This document shows, in pieces, positions 42,826-51,811 of a DNA stretch of 64,000 nt. Positions within the stretch are counted from its first letter, which is position 1. Each line of letters starts with the position of its first letter. The notes under the pieces were generated by a model. It had not been told where the DNA came from and ran no database searches. It worked only from the letters and a program-made list of their open reading frames with translations. The translations under genes were made by a program, and so were the position numbers. The DNA comes from Magnetococcales bacterium HCHbin5 (lineage in GTDB: Bacteria > Pseudomonadota > Magnetococcia > Magnetococcales > Magnetaquicoccaceae): contig PEAG01000008.1 in the NCBI GenBank assembly GCA_002753505.1, positions 1 through 64,000 on the forward strand. Direction: 5' to 3'.

Positions 42826-44913
42826 ATGGAGCGTCGCTGCAAGCAAAAATTATTGCCCCTCCTGTTGGGCGGGAGTGGGATGCTGTTCTCGACCCTGACC
42901 GCACAGGCGGAACAGCCGGTGAAAACGGTGGAGCTGCTGGATGAGGTTGTAGTCACCGCCCCCATGAGTGATGAGCCGTTGACCGTACGGAACAATCCCA
43001 AGGCTCCCCGCCAGCCCATTCCGGCCCATGACGGCTCAGAATACCTGAAAGGTGTGCCCGGATTTTCACAAATCCGCAAGGGCGGAACCGATGGCGACCC
43101 CGTGTTGAGGGGCATGTCCGGTTCTCGCATCAATATTTTGTTGGACGGGCAGCAGATCTATGGGGGCTGCGGCAATCGCATGGATCCACCAACGGCCTAT
43201 GTTTTTCCGGAGACCTATGACCAGGTCACGGTGATCAAAGGTCCGCAGTCGGTGATCAATGGAGCCGGCAGCTCGGCCGGAGCGGTCTTGTTTGAGAGAA
43301 AAGATAAATCTTTCGGGCAAAATGGCTGGAAAGGCTATGGCAGCTTGACCATTGGCAGCGCGGGTCGTTCGGATCAGGTGGGCAATGTGACGGCAGGATC
43401 GCAGGAGGGCTACGTCGAAGTGGGTGGCACCCGAACCCAGGCGAATGATTACAAGGATGGCAGCGGCCAGTCGGTACACTCGGAGTATACTCGCTGGAGT
43501 ACCCACGGTGCAGTAGGTTTGACGCCAAACAGCGATACCCTGCTGGAACTCTCTGCCATTCGCAGCGATGGCAAGGCCGCCTATGCGGACCGCAGCATGG
43601 ATGGCAGCATGTTTGAGCGGGAAAATCTGGCCCTTAAGCTCATACGCAAAAATATTTCACCTTTGGTTAAAAAGCTGGATGCGCAGGTTTATTACAACTA
43701 TGTAGACCATGTCATGGACAACTTTACGTTGCGTCAATCCCCTGAGATGCGGATGGCCAACAACCCGGACCGGCAGACCGTCGGGGCCCACTTGAAATCC
43801 ACCTTGGCGGTGGCGGAAAATGCCAATCTGGTGCTGGGAGTGGATGCCAAACAGGATGTGCATACCCTGCGCAGTGGGTCCAGCATGATGTCCGCCACAG
43901 CAGCCGAATCAGCGATGTTGGCCGCTCCCCGCATGGAGGATGCATCGTTTGAGCAGTATGGCCTCTTTGCCGAGTGGAATTATCTGCTTTCGTCGGGGGA
44001 TATGGTGATTTCCGGTGCCCGTTTGGATCGCCATCTGGCAGAGGACAGACGGGCCTGTCTCTCTCGGGATACCGACGGTACCTGTCTGCAAACGGCAGGG
44101 AACAACAGCCTGGGTGCGGTGGACCGCTCGTTGTTGCCCAGTGGCTTTGTGCGTTATGAGGGGCAGTTGGGAGGTCATGGAATTTGGTACGCAGGGCTGG
44201 GGCATGCGGAGCGGACGGCAGACTATTGGGAGCGGATGAAATTTTCGCCCACTACCGTCGATGAGACCACCGGAACCAGCGCATTCATCACGACGGATCC
44301 AGAAAAGACCACCCAGTTGGATCTGGGACTGAATTGGAAACGGGATGGCTGGCAAGGCTCCGTCTCCGGATTTTATGCCAAGGTGGAGGATTATATTCTT
44401 TTGCGTTGGTTCCCTGCGCCGACTTTGACGCGCAACATAGAGGCCACCATTATGGGTGGGGAGGCGGATCTGGCCTATCGGGCGACGGACAGGGTGACGT
44501 TGCGCTCCTCGTTGGCCTATGTGCGGGGAGAGAATGAGACCGACAACAAACCGCTGGCCCAGCAACCCCCGTTGGAGTTCCGTTTGGCTGCCGATTATGA
44601 CGACCAGACCTTTTCTGCGGGTCTCTTGTGGCGTCTGGTGGCTGAACAGACGCGGGTGGATGTCGGGTCAGGCAACATTGTCTTCGGCGGGGCCGATATT
44701 GGGGAGAGTCGTGGATTTGGTGTGTTATCCGTCAACGCCGGCTATCGTACCAGCAAAGAGACAAAACTGACTTTCGGTATTGACAACCTGTTGGATCAGA
44801 CCTACGCGGAACACCTGTCCAACGATGGTTCCGTGGGGTTGGGATATCCGGCGGATACCCGTATTCATGAGCCGGGCCGTACCATCTGGGCCAAATTCAC
44901 GGTCAACATGTAG
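42826..44913 (+). CDS. oprC: TonB-dependent copper receptor, OprC type
   Basis: Outer-membrane beta-barrel, 695 residues, that takes up copper using TonB energy. Signal peptide 1-27; TonB box within KTVELLDEVVVTAP near 32-45; plug domain with the family stretch LLDGQQIYGGCGNRMDPPTAY. The OprC copper ligands are present: Cys115 and Met119 in CGNRM, and His295 and Met297 in HVM. They are separated by 180 residues, the same distance as between Cys143 and His323 of Pseudomonas OprC. The C terminus FTVNM-like WAKFTVNM ends the barrel. AGGGAGA precedes ATG 42826. It is followed by tonB-exbB-exbD. Confidence 0.93.
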   Translation: MERRCKQKLLPLLLGGSGMLFSTLTAQAEQPVKTVELLDEVVVTAPMSDEPLTVRNNPKAPRQPIPAHDGSEYLKGVPGFSQIRKGGTDGDPVLRGMSGSRINILLDGQQIYGGCGNRMDPPTAYVFPETYDQVTVIKGPQSVINGAGSSAGAVLFERKDKSFGQNGWKGYGSLTIGSAGRSDQVGNVTAGSQEGYVEVGGTRTQANDYKDGSGQSVHSEYTRWSTHGAVGLTPNSDTLLELSAIRSDGKAAYADRSMDGSMFERENLALKLIRKNISPLVKKLDAQVYYNYVDHVMDNFTLRQSPEMRMANNPDRQTVGAHLKSTLAVAENANLVLGVDAKQDVHTLRSGSSMMSATAAESAMLAAPRMEDASFEQYGLFAEWNYLLSSGDMVISGARLDRHLAEDRRACLSRDTDGTCLQTAGNNSLGAVDRSLLPSGFVRYEGQLGGHGIWYAGLGHAERTADYWERMKFSPTTVDETTGTSAFITTDPEKTTQLDLGLNWKRDGWQGSVSGFYAKVEDYILLRWFPAPTLTRNIEATIMGGEADLAYRATDRVTLRSSLAYVRGENETDNKPLAQQPPLEFRLAADYDDQTFSAGLLWRLVAEQTRVDVGSGNIVFGGADIGESRGFGVLSVNAGYRTSKETKLTFGIDNLLDQTYAEHLSNDGSVGLGYPADTRIHEPGRTIWAKFTVNM

Positions 44914-44932
44914 CAATACGATCTGAACGGTT

Positions 44933-44969
44933 GCAGGGGTTGGGGAGCGTAACGCTCTCCAACCCCCTG
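44933..44969. terminator. Hairpin terminator between oprC and tonB
   Basis: GCAGGGGTTGGGGAGCGT pairs with ACGCTCTCCAACCCCCTGC with very few mismatches. It follows the oprC stop by 20 bases. No strong T-run follows, so it may stop, slow or partly protect the receptor message. Its core ACGGTTGCAGGGG(G)TTGGGGA is shared with the hairpin at 14185. Confidence 0.55.
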
Positions 44970-44981
44970 CGATACAGGAAT

Positions 44982-45815
44982 ATGGGAATCCATGGTTTTG
45001 GCGTCGGTGTGTCATTCATGATGTGCAATGGAAATATACGGAAGGCACTGGCTCTCTCCCTGTCGCTGCATCTGCTGACGGTGTTGGGATTGGCGCAAGG
45101 CAACAGGCCCGCACTGCTTGCTGCCTCGCACGCTTTCGTACAGTTTGAAATGGTCGCCTCTCCCATGCCCACACACACCTCCCCGGCACCGCTCTCCTCT
45201 TCCGCCCCAACCGATCCACCTTCCGATCCACCTTCCCAGGAGCGGGAGACACCGCAGGATGCCGATGAGAAAGCAGACCCTGCGATGGCACAGGCGGAAA
45301 GGCCGGTACCCCCGGCAGAGACAAAAGAACAGGCCGTTCCAAGCCCGGTAAAATCGCATAAACCACCGAAAAAACCGCCAACCGTCGCGCAAAAGGCCAA
45401 CAAAACAGCCAAGCCTCCCGCACCAAGGCCAGCACAGGTACGTGAAACCCATGAGGCAGCCTCACCCGTTACCAGCCAGGATGGCATGCAGTCTGACTCG
45501 GCATCCGCCTCACTCGGATCGGAAAACAACGACCGTCCGCCTGACCTGCAAGCTGCCTATACCCATAATCCCAAGCCCGGCTATCCCTCCGCCGCACAGC
45601 GCATGGGACATGAAGGAACAGTGCTGCTGTCCGTCAGCATTACCAAAACCGGCGATGTGGAACAGGTGTCCGTTCAGAGCAGTTCCGGTTATGAGTCGTT
45701 GGATCGTGCAGCCCTGACAGCAGTCAGCGGGTGGAAATTTATACCCGCCCGGCGCAACGGCTTGGCGGCAGCGGCGCGCGTCGCGCTGCCCATTCGTTTT
45801 TATTTGCAAAAGTGA
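44982..45815 (+). CDS. tonB: TonB energy-transducing protein
   Basis: 277 residues. One N-terminal TM helix (about 22-40) is followed by a long Pro/Lys-rich linker spanning the periplasm (PPSQERETPQ, KPPKKPP, KPPAPRPAQ). The C-terminal TonB domain starts near NPKPGYPSAAQRMGHEGTVLL and ends IRFYLQK. It should contact the TonB box of the upstream receptor. ATG 44982 was chosen; ATGs at 45018 and 45021 are also possible. The placement within the copper locus suggests a dedicated system. Confidence 0.88.
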   Translation: MGIHGFGVGVSFMMCNGNIRKALALSLSLHLLTVLGLAQGNRPALLAASHAFVQFEMVASPMPTHTSPAPLSSSAPTDPPSDPPSQERETPQDADEKADPAMAQAERPVPPAETKEQAVPSPVKSHKPPKKPPTVAQKANKTAKPPAPRPAQVRETHEAASPVTSQDGMQSDSASASLGSENNDRPPDLQAAYTHNPKPGYPSAAQRMGHEGTVLLSVSITKTGDVEQVSVQSSSGYESLDRAALTAVSGWKFIPARRNGLAAAARVALPIRFYLQK

Positions 45816-45851
45816 GCATACTTTTTTCAACGGTGTTGCAGGGAGAAAACA

Positions 45852-46457
45852 ATGGACAGTTCCATGACCTGGATGAACTGGTGGGCCGGTGCAGACGGGG
45901 TCGTGCGCGCCATTCTGTTGACCCTGATTGTGCTGTCCGTGGTCGGCTGGAGTGTCATTTTATACAAGTTTTACTGTTTCAATGGCTTGTTGCGGCAAGA
46001 ACAGCGTATGCGTACCGCGTTGACGCAGCGGAAAGGGTGGGACGCACTCACAACACTGCTGGGGGAGTCCCTGCATCTGTTGGCTGAGCCTCGCGGGGCC
46101 CACTGGGAGGCCCAGGTTGCCCATGCCATCCGGGAAAAACGGGTCTACCTGGAAAACGGATTGAGCTTTTTGGCCTCTATCGGCGTATCGACCCCCTTTA
46201 TCGGTCTGTTGGGAACCGTGTGGGGCATTATGCACGCACTGGCCGGTTTGAATCATCAGACCGCACTCTCACTGGATCTGGTGGCCGGGCCGGTGGCCGA
46301 AGCCCTGGTGGCGACCGCGGCGGGACTGTTCGCGGCCATACCGGCTGCGGTCGGATACAACCTGCTGATTCGTCGCCTGCGTTGCCTCATGACCCTGGCC
46401 GAAGGCAATCTGTTGCACCTGTTGGCGGTAACCCAGGGAGAGCGTCATGGCCGGTAG
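45852..46457 (+). CDS. exbB: ExbB-like proton channel subunit
   Basis: A 201-residue MotA/TolQ/ExbB family protein with three TM helices. The family core near the middle is SFLASIGVSTPFIGLLGTVWG followed by IMHALAGL, and the third TM is VAEALVATAAGLFAAIPAAVGYN. With ExbD it forms the proton-driven motor for TonB. AGGGAGAAAACA directly before the ATG is the ribosome site. It overlaps exbD by 11 bases. Confidence 0.92.
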   Translation: MDSSMTWMNWWAGADGVVRAILLTLIVLSVVGWSVILYKFYCFNGLLRQEQRMRTALTQRKGWDALTTLLGESLHLLAEPRGAHWEAQVAHAIREKRVYLENGLSFLASIGVSTPFIGLLGTVWGIMHALAGLNHQTALSLDLVAGPVAEALVATAAGLFAAIPAAVGYNLLIRRLRCLMTLAEGNLLHLLAVTQGERHGR

Positions 46458-46857
46458 TCTGCTGGATTCAGAGTCGGAAGACCGCCCCCTGGCGGAAATC
46501 AACGTCACGCCCCTGGTGGATGTGATGTTGGTTTTGCTGGTTATTTTTATTGTGTTGGCACCTGCCATCACCCAGTCCCTGCAAATCAATCTGCCTCGCG
46601 CAGTGGGCACAAGCAGTCCGTCCACTCCCCCCGTAACCGTTCAATTGCACGCGGACGGCTCCATTTCGATCGACCAAAAAACCGTGGACCCCTCCGCTCT
46701 GGCCGAATATTTGCGGGCAGCCGTTGGGCAAAATCCTGACATGGTTTTGCGCATAGATGGGGATGGGGCCACCTCCTACCAACAGCTTGCCCAACTGCTT
46801 TCCACTGCCCAAAACAACGGTATCCATAAGATTGCCTTGACGACACAGGCCCCTTGA
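46447..46857 (+). CDS. exbD: ExbD-like proton channel subunit
   Basis: 136 residues with one N-terminal TM helix. The conserved Asp that carries protons is in INVTPLVDVMLVLLVIFIV, at residue 26. A periplasmic domain follows with LRIDGDGATSYQQLAQLL, typical of ExbD/TolR. It is translationally coupled to exbB. Confidence 0.93.
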   Translation: MAGSLLDSESEDRPLAEINVTPLVDVMLVLLVIFIVLAPAITQSLQINLPRAVGTSSPSTPPVTVQLHADGSISIDQKTVDPSALAEYLRAAVGQNPDMVLRIDGDGATSYQQLAQLLSTAQNNGIHKIALTTQAP

Positions 46858-46912
46858 TGGCATGGTCTTGCGCGGTGGCATGTTGAACCTTTGGCGCAAG
46901 CGAAGGCCAGAA

Positions 46913-46932
46913 TATGTGACACCCATCACATA
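46913..46932. promoter_or_regulatory. CRP/FNR-type palindrome before the SafE-like gene
   Basis: TATGTGA, six bases (CACCCA), TCACATA is a perfect inverted repeat with the TGTGA-N6-TCACA layout of CRP family sites. It lies 29 bases before the next start codon. Its half site also resembles the arms at 42646, so the same regulator is another option. Confidence 0.5.
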
Positions 46933-46960
46933 AAAACAACATCGATACCGGCCGATCTCG

Positions 46961-47701
46961 TTGGAAACTTTTTCTTTATTCATTCCCCTGCTGCTGGCCT
47001 TTTCCAGCGGGTTGCACTGTCTGGGCATGTGCGGCGGCATTGTCGGCGCAATGACCTTCCGGGTCTCCTCCGTCCCCGTGGCGCAACGCAAGAGGGTGTG
47101 GCTGCTTTCGTTGGCGGCCAACATGGGCCGTCTGGTCAGCTATGCCATTGCCGGCGCATTGGTCACCCTGTTTGGGCACGCACTTTTCACCACCTTGTCA
47201 CCGGGTTATGGACATCTGTTGCTGCAGGGGCTGGCGGGCATCATTCTGGTGGGGAACGGGCTGTTTTTGATCGGACGTTTTCCCCACATGCACATGATTG
47301 AACAATTGGGCAGCCATCTTTGGCTGCTGCTGGAGCCGTTTGCCAAACGGTTCATGACCCCTCAAACGCTGTTGCAGGCTTTTGTTTTTGGTCTGGTGTG
47401 GGGCTGGTTTCCCTGCTCTCTGGTCTATGGCACCTTGCTGTGGAGCAGTGGCTCCTGTTCGGTCCTCTCAGGGGCGGTGGTGATGTTGCTGTTTGGAGCG
47501 GGAACCTTGCCGGTCATGCTCTCAGCCGGGTGGCTGGTGGGATATGTTGTCCATTTGGGTGGCCTTTCCCGCGTTGGACACTTTACCGCCTGGATCCTGC
47601 TGGCCATCGGCATTTTAAACTTGATTTTATTGGGCTGGACGGCACATAATTCACGGCTACACGAACTCTCTCAAACGGTGAATTGTTTGATTCCGCCATG
47701 A
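46961..47701 (+). CDS. TauE/SafE-like (DsbD-type) membrane protein
   Basis: A 246-residue protein with about six TM helices. [15 protein letters not shown] near residue 19 and [16 protein letters not shown] near 145 place Cys residues in TM helices, as in the 'sulfite exporter TauE/SafE' group of DsbD-like transporters. Such proteins are often found beside copper-handling and cytochrome oxidase assembly genes, which suits this locus. Transport of copper or of reductant is a reasonable guess but not proven. The start is TTG, with no ATG alternative before the first motif. Its stop overlaps the regulator start. Confidence 0.75.
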   Translation: METFSLFIPLLLAFSSGLHCLGMCGGIVGAMTFRVSSVPVAQRKRVWLLSLAANMGRLVSYAIAGALVTLFGHALFTTLSPGYGHLLLQGLAGIILVGNGLFLIGRFPHMHMIEQLGSHLWLLLEPFAKRFMTPQTLLQAFVFGLVWGWFPCSLVYGTLLWSSGSCSVLSGAVVMLLFGAGTLPVMLSAGWLVGYVVHLGGLSRVGHFTAWILLAIGILNLILLGWTAHNSRLHELSQTVNCLIPP

Positions 47702-48678
47702 ACAGCGCAACACAGCTCAAAATGATGGGCTCTTCCCCGGCATTCCTTTCCGTCCTGCGGGCATCACGGTTGGTAGCGGTGACGGGAGCCACCGTACTGA
47801 TCCAGGGTGAATCCGGCGTCGGCAAGGAGTTGTTGGCTGAATCCATCCACGAAGCCAGCAGGCAGGCCGACGGCCCGTTTGTCGCGGTCAATTGTGCGGC
47901 CTTGTCTGAAACCCTGGTGGAGAGTGAACTCTTTGGTCACGCCAAAGGGGCCTACACGGGTGCCGTTGCCAAACGAATCGGTCGTATTGCAGCGGCACAC
48001 AAAGGTACGCTGTTTCTGGATGAGATCGGCGACATGCCCCTGTCCATCCAGGCAAAAATGCTTCGTTTCCTCGAGAATGGCGAGTGCCAGCCCCTGGGCG
48101 TGGAGCAACCCGCCCGGGTGGAGGTGCGTGTCGTGGCAGCCACCAACCGGGATTTGGCTGCACTGGTTGCGGCGGGTCAATTCCGCCAGGATCTGTACCA
48201 TCGTCTGCATGTAGTGCCTCTCCTGCTGCCGCCCTTGCGGGAGCGAGGCCAGGATGTGGCCTTGTTGGCCAACGCCTTCTTGGCCTCTTTTGCTACCCGG
48301 CACGGAGTGGCTCTCCCCGCTTTTTCCCGCTCTGCGCTGGAGTTGCTGCGTAGCCATACATGGCCGGGTAATGTGCGGGAGTTGCGCAATCTCTGTGAAC
48401 GTCTGGTCATTTTTCAAGCCGGACAGGAGATCAGCGACACCTGCATCCGGGGTCAACTTTTTCCGCACGCCGCCTGTGGCACAAACAAGGCAGATTTCAC
48501 CCCTGCTTTGGCACCTTTCTCCCTGCCCAGCGACGGGTTGAGTCTGGAGTGGGTGGAGCGCAACCTGATCCTCGCCGCCCTGGAGCGTACACATGGCAAC
48601 CGAACGCATGCGGCCAAGCTGCTGGACTTGAGCCGGGATACCCTGCTGTATCGCATGAGAAAGTATGCGCTGCGTTGA
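47698..48678 (+). CDS. Receiver-less sigma-54-dependent activator
   Basis: 326 residues: an AAA+ sigma-54 activation domain from about residue 8 and a C-terminal Fis-type helix-turn-helix ([22 protein letters not shown]). Walker A GESGVGKE is near residue 38 and the sigma-54 contact loop GAYTGA near 85. No N-terminal sensor or receiver domain is present, as in PspF, so control must come from a partner protein or expression level. ATG 47698 overlaps the SafE-like stop; TTG 47683 is less likely. It is the best candidate to activate the sigma-54 promoter before oprC in the same locus. Confidence 0.9.
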   Translation: MNSATQLKMMGSSPAFLSVLRASRLVAVTGATVLIQGESGVGKELLAESIHEASRQADGPFVAVNCAALSETLVESELFGHAKGAYTGAVAKRIGRIAAAHKGTLFLDEIGDMPLSIQAKMLRFLENGECQPLGVEQPARVEVRVVAATNRDLAALVAAGQFRQDLYHRLHVVPLLLPPLRERGQDVALLANAFLASFATRHGVALPAFSRSALELLRSHTWPGNVRELRNLCERLVIFQAGQEISDTCIRGQLFPHAACGTNKADFTPALAPFSLPSDGLSLEWVERNLILAALERTHGNRTHAAKLLDLSRDTLLYRMRKYALR

Positions 48679-48754
48679 TTGATTTCTCTCCCCCTTGCCG
48701 TTTTATAAACAATGGCGGGGCGTGTTGTCGTGCCTTGTGGTCTGCTGCGGACAC

Positions 48755-48788
48755 AAAAAAGCCCGCAAACGGGTGATTTGCAGGCTTT
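48755..48788 (-). terminator. Rho-independent terminator of tRNA-Glu
   Basis: On the minus strand AAAGCCTGCAAA, seven bases, TTTGCGGGCTTT then a T-run: a strong stem followed by at least six T. It lies ten bases after the tRNA 3' end. Confidence 0.85.
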
Positions 48789-48798
48789 TCCATAAAGA

Positions 48799-48874
48799 TG
48801 GCGTCCCGTACGGGAATCGAACCCGTGTTACCGGCGTGAAAGGCCGATGTCCTAGGCCACTAGACGAACAGGAC
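48799..48874 (-). tRNA. tRNA-Glu (anticodon TTC)
   Basis: A 76-base tRNA. Acceptor stem GTCCTGT pairs with ACGGGAC, the anticodon loop is CTTTCAC with TTC, the T loop reads GGTTCGAATCC and CCA is encoded. It is close to the E. coli tRNA-Glu. A terminator follows. Confidence 0.97.
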
Positions 48875-49003
48875 ATAATGAGCAGAAGAGGCTATAACAG
48901 ATGCCACCATTTGGCAAGTTTTTTTTACGGGTGTTCTTTTTTTTTCGCAGGGGGCCAGGAGAGGAGTGCTGTGCGTGGCAATAAATATGATGGGCAAGAA
49001 AAG

Positions 49004-49810
49004 ATGAACAACATCCCGACCCCAACCCACCATCCGGTAGCCGCCCCGGCAACCGCCCTGGTGGTTATCCGTCCAGCCGAAGGGCAGCATCTGATCGGTC
49101 GTGCGGTGGCTGCGCTGCCTCAGGTACAGGCCCGCACCCGGTCGGGACGCATGGTCATCGTGGGCGGCAGCACCACCCGCCATGTCGTCTGGGCCCTGAC
49201 CGGTAGCGACCCAGGGCTGGAGAGCTTTGCTGTCGGCTGGGTCCGGGACGGTGTTTTGGGGGAGACTCCGGCGGCCGGACGCGGTCCCGGGCCGCTGCTC
49301 TTTGAAGAGGGGGTCCAAACCCGAGGCTGGCCGGCTCCCCTGCTGGACCGTTTCACCGCCGGTGATGTCTACATAAAGGGGGCCAACGCCATTGATGCCC
49401 AAGGCAACGCCGCTGTCCTGATCGGATCGCCCACCGGAGGCACCATCGGGGCGGCCTTGGCGATTCTGCTGGCCAGAGGTGGCCAGTTGATCCTCCCCGT
49501 CTCTCTGGGCAAAACCATCCCCTCCGTTCCCGCAGCCTGTGGCCTGCTGGGACAGGGGCGGCTGGAACGGGTGATGGGTACCCCGGTGGGTTATATACCC
49601 ATCATGGCCGGCTGCGCCACCCTGATAACGGAGATCGATGCCTTGCGCCTGCTCTGCGGCGTAGAGGCCACCCTGGTGGCTGCCGGTGGCGTGGCAGATT
49701 GCACCGGAGCCATCATCCTGCACCTGCAAGGGCAACCAGAACAGCTGGATAATGCCTGGAATCTGCTGTCAGCCATCCGCGAGGGGAGAGGGGCAACCGT
49801 CTCCGCCTGA
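49004..49810 (+). CDS. Unrecognised Gly-rich alpha/beta protein
   Basis: 268 residues, no family recognised. It is rich in Gly, Ala and short hydrophobic strands: VIVGGSTTRHVVWALTG near residue 47, then GDVYIKGANAIDAQGNAAVLIG and SPTGGTIGAALAILLARGGQLILPV. The pattern suggests a Rossmann-like or NagB/CoA-transferase-like fold, but no catalytic motif could be assigned. There is no signal peptide. The frame has clear protein-like structure and a ribosome-like AAGAAAAG before ATG 49004; an overlapping minus-strand frame at 48860-49735 looks like a shadow. It sits between tRNA-Glu and rpsB. Confidence 0.7.
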   Translation: MNNIPTPTHHPVAAPATALVVIRPAEGQHLIGRAVAALPQVQARTRSGRMVIVGGSTTRHVVWALTGSDPGLESFAVGWVRDGVLGETPAAGRGPGPLLFEEGVQTRGWPAPLLDRFTAGDVYIKGANAIDAQGNAAVLIGSPTGGTIGAALAILLARGGQLILPVSLGKTIPSVPAACGLLGQGRLERVMGTPVGYIPIMAGCATLITEIDALRLLCGVEATLVAAGGVADCTGAIILHLQGQPEQLDNAWNLLSAIREGRGATVSA

Positions 49811-49874
49811 GCCCGCCCGCCCGCCAGGGCCGATGCGTGCGTCCACTTTTTGTGCGAAAGGATCGTTCGGAAAC

Positions 49875-49903
49875 TTGCAAACGACAGGCTGACCGGGTAG
49901 AAT
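49875..49903 (+). promoter_or_regulatory. Promoter candidate for rpsB-tsf
   Basis: TTGCAA and TAGAAT are separated by exactly 17 bases. The start codon of rpsB is about 126 bases downstream, leaving room for a regulated leader; no specific leader structure was confirmed. Confidence 0.5.
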
Positions 49904-50029
49904 CAGCCGATTGACTTTATTTTGCTAATCTTTCACGCCGATTGTTGGCGGTCCCGGTGCCTCGCGAGAGTTTGTGGGCCGCATGCAGACAACAACGGCG
50001 GCTGAACAACCAAAACAACAGGAGTAACG

Positions 50030-50806
50030 ATGGCTAAGTTTTCTATCCGCGAGTTGCTGGACGCGGGCTTCCACTTTGGACACCAAACCAAACGCTGGAA
50101 CCCCAAAATGGGCCGCTTCATCTTTACGGCGCGTAATGGTACCCATATCCTGAACTTGCAAAAGACCGTAGTGATGTTGCGGGATGCCTACAGCTTTTTG
50201 CGGGGCCGGGCCGGCAATAACGGGGTGGTGCTTTTTGTCGGAACAAAACGACAGGTTGTCGACATGGTGGAAGAGGAGGCGCAACGCACCGGCCAATACT
50301 ATGTCAGCCACCGCTGGCTGGGTGGTACGCTGACCAACTGGAAAACCATCCAGGGCTCGATCCGGCGTCTGAAAGATATTGAAAAGATGAAAACCAACGG
50401 TCTCTACGAGGCAAGAACCAAGAAAGAGGTGCAAAAGCTGGAGCGGGAACGGGAAAAGATGGAGCGTTCCCTGGGTGGCATCAAAAACATGAGCCGTCTG
50501 CCCGATGTGATCGTGGTGGTGGATACCAATCGGGAGTCGCTGGCCGTCAAAGAGGCCAACAAGCTGGGTATTCCGGTGGTTGCCCTGGTGGACTCCAATT
50601 GCGACCCGGATCCCATCGATTGGGTGGTGCCTGGCAACGACGATGCCATCCGTTCCCTGAAGCTGTTCCTGAATAAAATGGGGGATGCCATCCTGGAGGG
50701 CAGGGCCCTGGCCGGTGTGGATGCCAATGCAGGCCAAAAAATAGAGGCTCCGGAAGGGGCTGTGGTGGAGACCGGGATGGAAGAGATGGTGATCGAGAGC
50801 AACTAG
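50030..50806 (+). CDS. rpsB: 30S ribosomal protein S2
   Basis: 258 residues. [25 protein letters not shown] at the N terminus, FVGTKRQV near 66 and [13 protein letters not shown] near 98 are textbook S2. AGGAG six bases upstream of the ATG is the ribosome site. It starts the conserved rpsB-tsf-pyrH-frr order. Confidence 0.98.
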   Translation: MAKFSIRELLDAGFHFGHQTKRWNPKMGRFIFTARNGTHILNLQKTVVMLRDAYSFLRGRAGNNGVVLFVGTKRQVVDMVEEEAQRTGQYYVSHRWLGGTLTNWKTIQGSIRRLKDIEKMKTNGLYEARTKKEVQKLEREREKMERSLGGIKNMSRLPDVIVVVDTNRESLAVKEANKLGIPVVALVDSNCDPDPIDWVVPGNDDAIRSLKLFLNKMGDAILEGRALAGVDANAGQKIEAPEGAVVETGMEEMVIESN

Positions 50807-50882
50807 GCTTCCTGCCAGCGGGGAGGGTTGTCTGCAGAGCCAATCTGGCTTGTCTGTCATATTTAGCAAGGATACGAGAGCA

Positions 50883-51794
50883 ATGGTAGTTAGCGCGAAA
50901 ATGGTCAAAGACCTGCGGGAGCAGACGGGTGCCGGCATGATGGATTGCAAAAAGGCACTGGGAGAGACCGACGGTGATATGGAAGCAGCGGTGGATTGGC
51001 TGCGCAAGAAGGGTTTGTCCGCTGCCTCCAAAAAGGCGGGGCGGGTGGCGGCCGATGGTAAAGTGGTCGCGGTGGTGGACGGGGCCCAGGGGCTGTTGCT
51101 GGAAGTGAACACCGAAACAGATTTTACCTCCAAAAATGAGAACTTCGTTGCCTTTTCCGAAACAGCGGCCCGGGTGGCTCTTCAGTCTGGTGCCGCCGAC
51201 GTCGAACAGTTGAAACCCATGAGTTACCCGGAGACGGGGCGTTCTGTGGAAGAGGAGTTGACCCACAAAATTGCCACCATCGGCGAAAACATGAGCCTGC
51301 GCCGCTTGGCGCGCCTGAGCGTGCCTCAGGGGTTGGTGGTCTCCTACATCCATATGGATGGCAAGATCGGGGTGTTGGTAGGGGTCTCCTCCGCCTCTGC
51401 GGATACGGCCGCTTTGGCCGATCTGGGCAAAAAATTGGCCATGCATGTGGCGGCCTCTGCACCGCCCTGGTTGGACCGGACCGCTGTGCCTGCCGATGCC
51501 CTGGAGCGGGAACGCAATGTGTTGGCGGAACAGGCCCGCAGCTCCGGCAAGCCGGAAAATATTATCGAAAAAATGGTGCTCGGTCGGTTGGACAAGTTTT
51601 ACGGCGAGAGTTGCCTGCTGGAGCAGCCCTTTGTGATGGATCCTGATCAAAAGGTGACCGACGTCGTGGCGGCCAAGGCCAAAGAGTTGGCATCCCCTGT
51701 TCAGATAACCGGTTTTGTCCGCTATGTGCTGGGAGAAGGGATCCAAAAAAAAGAGGAGGATTTTGCTGCCGAGGTGGCGAAAGTGGCTGGTTAA
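50883..51794 (+). CDS. tsf: Elongation factor Ts
   Basis: 303 residues; recycles EF-Tu by GDP/GTP exchange. The N-terminal UBA-like part has [19 protein letters not shown] and the core begins with [13 protein letters not shown]. The C terminus [14 protein letters not shown] is typical. ATG 50883 starts the canonical protein; an upstream frame adds 11 unrelated residues. It lies 76 bases after rpsB. Confidence 0.97.
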   Translation: MVVSAKMVKDLREQTGAGMMDCKKALGETDGDMEAAVDWLRKKGLSAASKKAGRVAADGKVVAVVDGAQGLLLEVNTETDFTSKNENFVAFSETAARVALQSGAADVEQLKPMSYPETGRSVEEELTHKIATIGENMSLRRLARLSVPQGLVVSYIHMDGKIGVLVGVSSASADTAALADLGKKLAMHVAASAPPWLDRTAVPADALERERNVLAEQARSSGKPENIIEKMVLGRLDKFYGESCLLEQPFVMDPDQKVTDVVAAKAKELASPVQITGFVRYVLGEGIQKKEEDFAAEVAKVAG

Positions 51795-51811
51795 GCAGAG
51801 GAATCATAGGG

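Noticed and set aside
48860-49735. Minus-strand frame of 291 codons opposite the unknown protein
   Set aside because: The plus-strand product has ordered strands and loops and a plausible start, while the minus product is Gln/Gly/Pro-rich shadow sequence and overlaps the tRNA-Glu gene.
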